Shown here: positions 13,917 to 14,496 of the stretch, in pieces | Layout of the letters: the number at the start of each line of letters is the position of its first letter | How positions within the stretch are numbered: position 1 is the stretch's first letter | Source of the DNA: an uncultured Lachnospiraceae bacterium | GTDB taxonomy: Bacteria > Bacillota_A > Clostridia > Lachnospirales > Lachnospiraceae | Direction of reading: 5' to 3' | Assembly: GCA_946621895.1 (NCBI GenBank) | Contig: CAMOOZ010000110.1 | Span: 1-14,496 of the forward strand | Length of the DNA: 14,496 bases | Notes under the pieces: model-generated | The model's input: the letters and a program-made list of their open reading frames with translations, nothing else | What the model was told of the DNA's origin: nothing | Databases searched by the model: none | Position numbers and translations under genes: made by a program

Positions 13917-14496
13917 TCAAAGCAGCCTCCCCTCCGCGTCGATAAAGGTCCAACCCTTCCACTGCTCTTTTAACACCTCCACCGGCGTCCTTATCGTATT
14001 GTCCATCGGATACGGCCTGATCATCCGCTTATCCGCTCTTTTCCCCAGCCTCGCCCCCCAGGCGCTGAAGCTGGAATTCGCGCAGATCATCACCCTGCAG
14101 GCAGCCATCAGCGGCAGATCAAAAAAGGAGCGCTCTCCGTGATTCCAGTCACATAATGTCCAGGGAATGTCAGGCGGAAGCAGGGGCACAAAGTCCTTCA
14201 GCACATAAAGGGGATCATCCGAAAAGAGATAGTAATGCTCGGCCTCACCGGCAGCCTCTAACGCGGCCAGATAGTATTTTTCCGTGCAGATCCCGCCATA
14301 GCGGAAGGTCTTGTCCGGCTCCACTTGAATCGCGCCGTGCTGGACGTCGTGCAGGAAGACAGCGGCGAACTTCTGCTCCTCCTGCGTCAGGGAGGCGAAG
14401 GAACGGTGCAGGTCGTCCAGCGTGGCCTGCAGCTCCTCCGGGGTGACGTCCTTCTGATCCAGCTGCTTCAGGTATTTCGTGAAGCGGGCGTTCATG
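13917..14496 (-). CDS. GT11 fucosyltransferase-like C-terminal half in chimeric frame
   Basis: From about residue 66 onward (14300 leftwards) the protein reads like the C-terminal half of family 11 alpha-1,2-fucosyltransferases: GGICTEKYY (67-75), YYLFSDDP (88-95), SFFDLPLMAACR (123-134) and the signature CANSSFSAWGARL (138-150). The N-terminal half with the HxRRGDY GDP-fucose-binding motif is absent. In its place residues 1-65 resemble the C-terminal region of a type I restriction HsdR subunit. The frame is open to the window edge, and the first ATG (14495) begins one base from it, so the real start may lie outside. As seen, it should be inactive as a fucosyltransferase. It may be an assembly chimera or a recombinant gene. 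Confidence 0.7.
   Translation of the reverse strand, partial: MNARFTKYLKQLDQKDVTPEELQATLDDLHRSFASLTQEEQKFAAVFLHDVQHGAIQVEPDKTFRYGGICTEKYYLAALEAAGEAEHYYLFSDDPLYVLKDFVPLLPPDIPWTLCDWNHGERSFFDLPLMAACRVMICANSSFSAWGARLGKRADKRMIRPYPMDNTIRTPVEVLKEQWKGWTFIDAEGRLL
14301..14496 (-). pseudogene. HsdR C-terminal-like fragment fused to GT11
   Basis: The first 65 residues contain NARFTKYLKQL, then LDDLHRSFASLTQEEQKFA, FLHDVQHGAI and VEPDKTFR. This matches the conserved helical C-terminal region of HsdR (PF12008 type), where the pattern is LhrSFaSLtqEEQkyA, FLhDiQ and KTFRDYI. At KTFR the sequence switches to GT11. By hand count about nine in ten codons here end in G or C, against roughly 58% in the next 60 codons, so the two parts have different origins. 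No hsdS or hsdM is in the window. The fragment is not expected to have restriction activity. Confidence 0.7.

Noticed and set aside
1..14496. CRISPR array, tRNA/rRNA, transposase or rho-independent terminator
   Set aside because: I saw no spaced direct repeats, no cloverleaf-like or rRNA-like sequence, no IS-type protein, and no hairpin followed by a T-run outside coding sequence.

Overview
The window is a single leftward-transcribed (minus-strand) polysaccharide assembly locus. It holds twelve complete genes, plus a thirteenth at the right edge whose reading frame runs to the window boundary. I see no RNA genes, no CRISPR array and no transposase. Base composition (moderately GC-rich by eye), frequent GTG/TTG starts, stop-start overlaps and protein flavour (WbaP-type priming transferase, Firmicutes-style Wzy, MBOAT plus SGNH pair, PglK-like ABC flippase, DUF5672, GT17) suggest a Clostridia/Lachnospiraceae-type gut bacterium. 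That assignment is inference, not proof.

In order of transcription (right to left): a GT11 fucosyltransferase-like C-terminal half whose N-terminus looks like the C-terminal region of a type I restriction HsdR subunit (13917-14496); a GT2 glycosyltransferase (12875-13900); a 125-nt gap; a PglK-like ABC flippase/exporter (10998-12749); a DUF5672 putative glycosyltransferase (10244-11005); a GT17 glycosyltransferase (9285-10247); a second GT2 enzyme (8395-9288); an MBOAT O-acyltransferase (6858-8405); a membrane-anchored SGNH-like partner (5788-6843); a Wzy-like polymerase carrying an in-frame palindromic insertion (4512-5807); a polyprenyl-phosphate sugar phosphotransferase (3074-4522); a HlpA-like GT2-type transferase (2179-3072); a second O-antigen polymerase/ligase-like membrane protein (997-2172); and a GT-D-like putative glycosyltransferase (5-1000). 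The operon probably continues leftwards, because an ATG overlaps the last stop codon at the left edge.

Together the genes fit lipid-linked repeat-unit synthesis. The sugar phosphotransferase loads the first sugar on undecaprenyl phosphate. The GT2, GT11, GT17, DUF5672, HlpA-like and GT-D-like enzymes extend it. The ABC protein is the only flippase candidate here. One or both Wzy-like proteins polymerise or transfer the product, and the MBOAT/SGNH pair probably decorates it with acyl (likely acetyl) groups. Most genes overlap or are separated by fewer than 20 nt, which suggests one translationally coupled transcript. No promoter or terminator could be supported inside the window.

Two observations stand out. 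First, a run of four hairpins (about 135 nt, 45 codons, flanked by TACTT direct repeats) sits in frame inside the polymerase gene, like a mobile palindromic element that inserts into coding sequence. Second, the right-edge gene is an in-frame HsdR::GT11 chimera with a sharp change in third-position GC at the junction; it is either an assembly chimera at a contig end or a real recombination joint.
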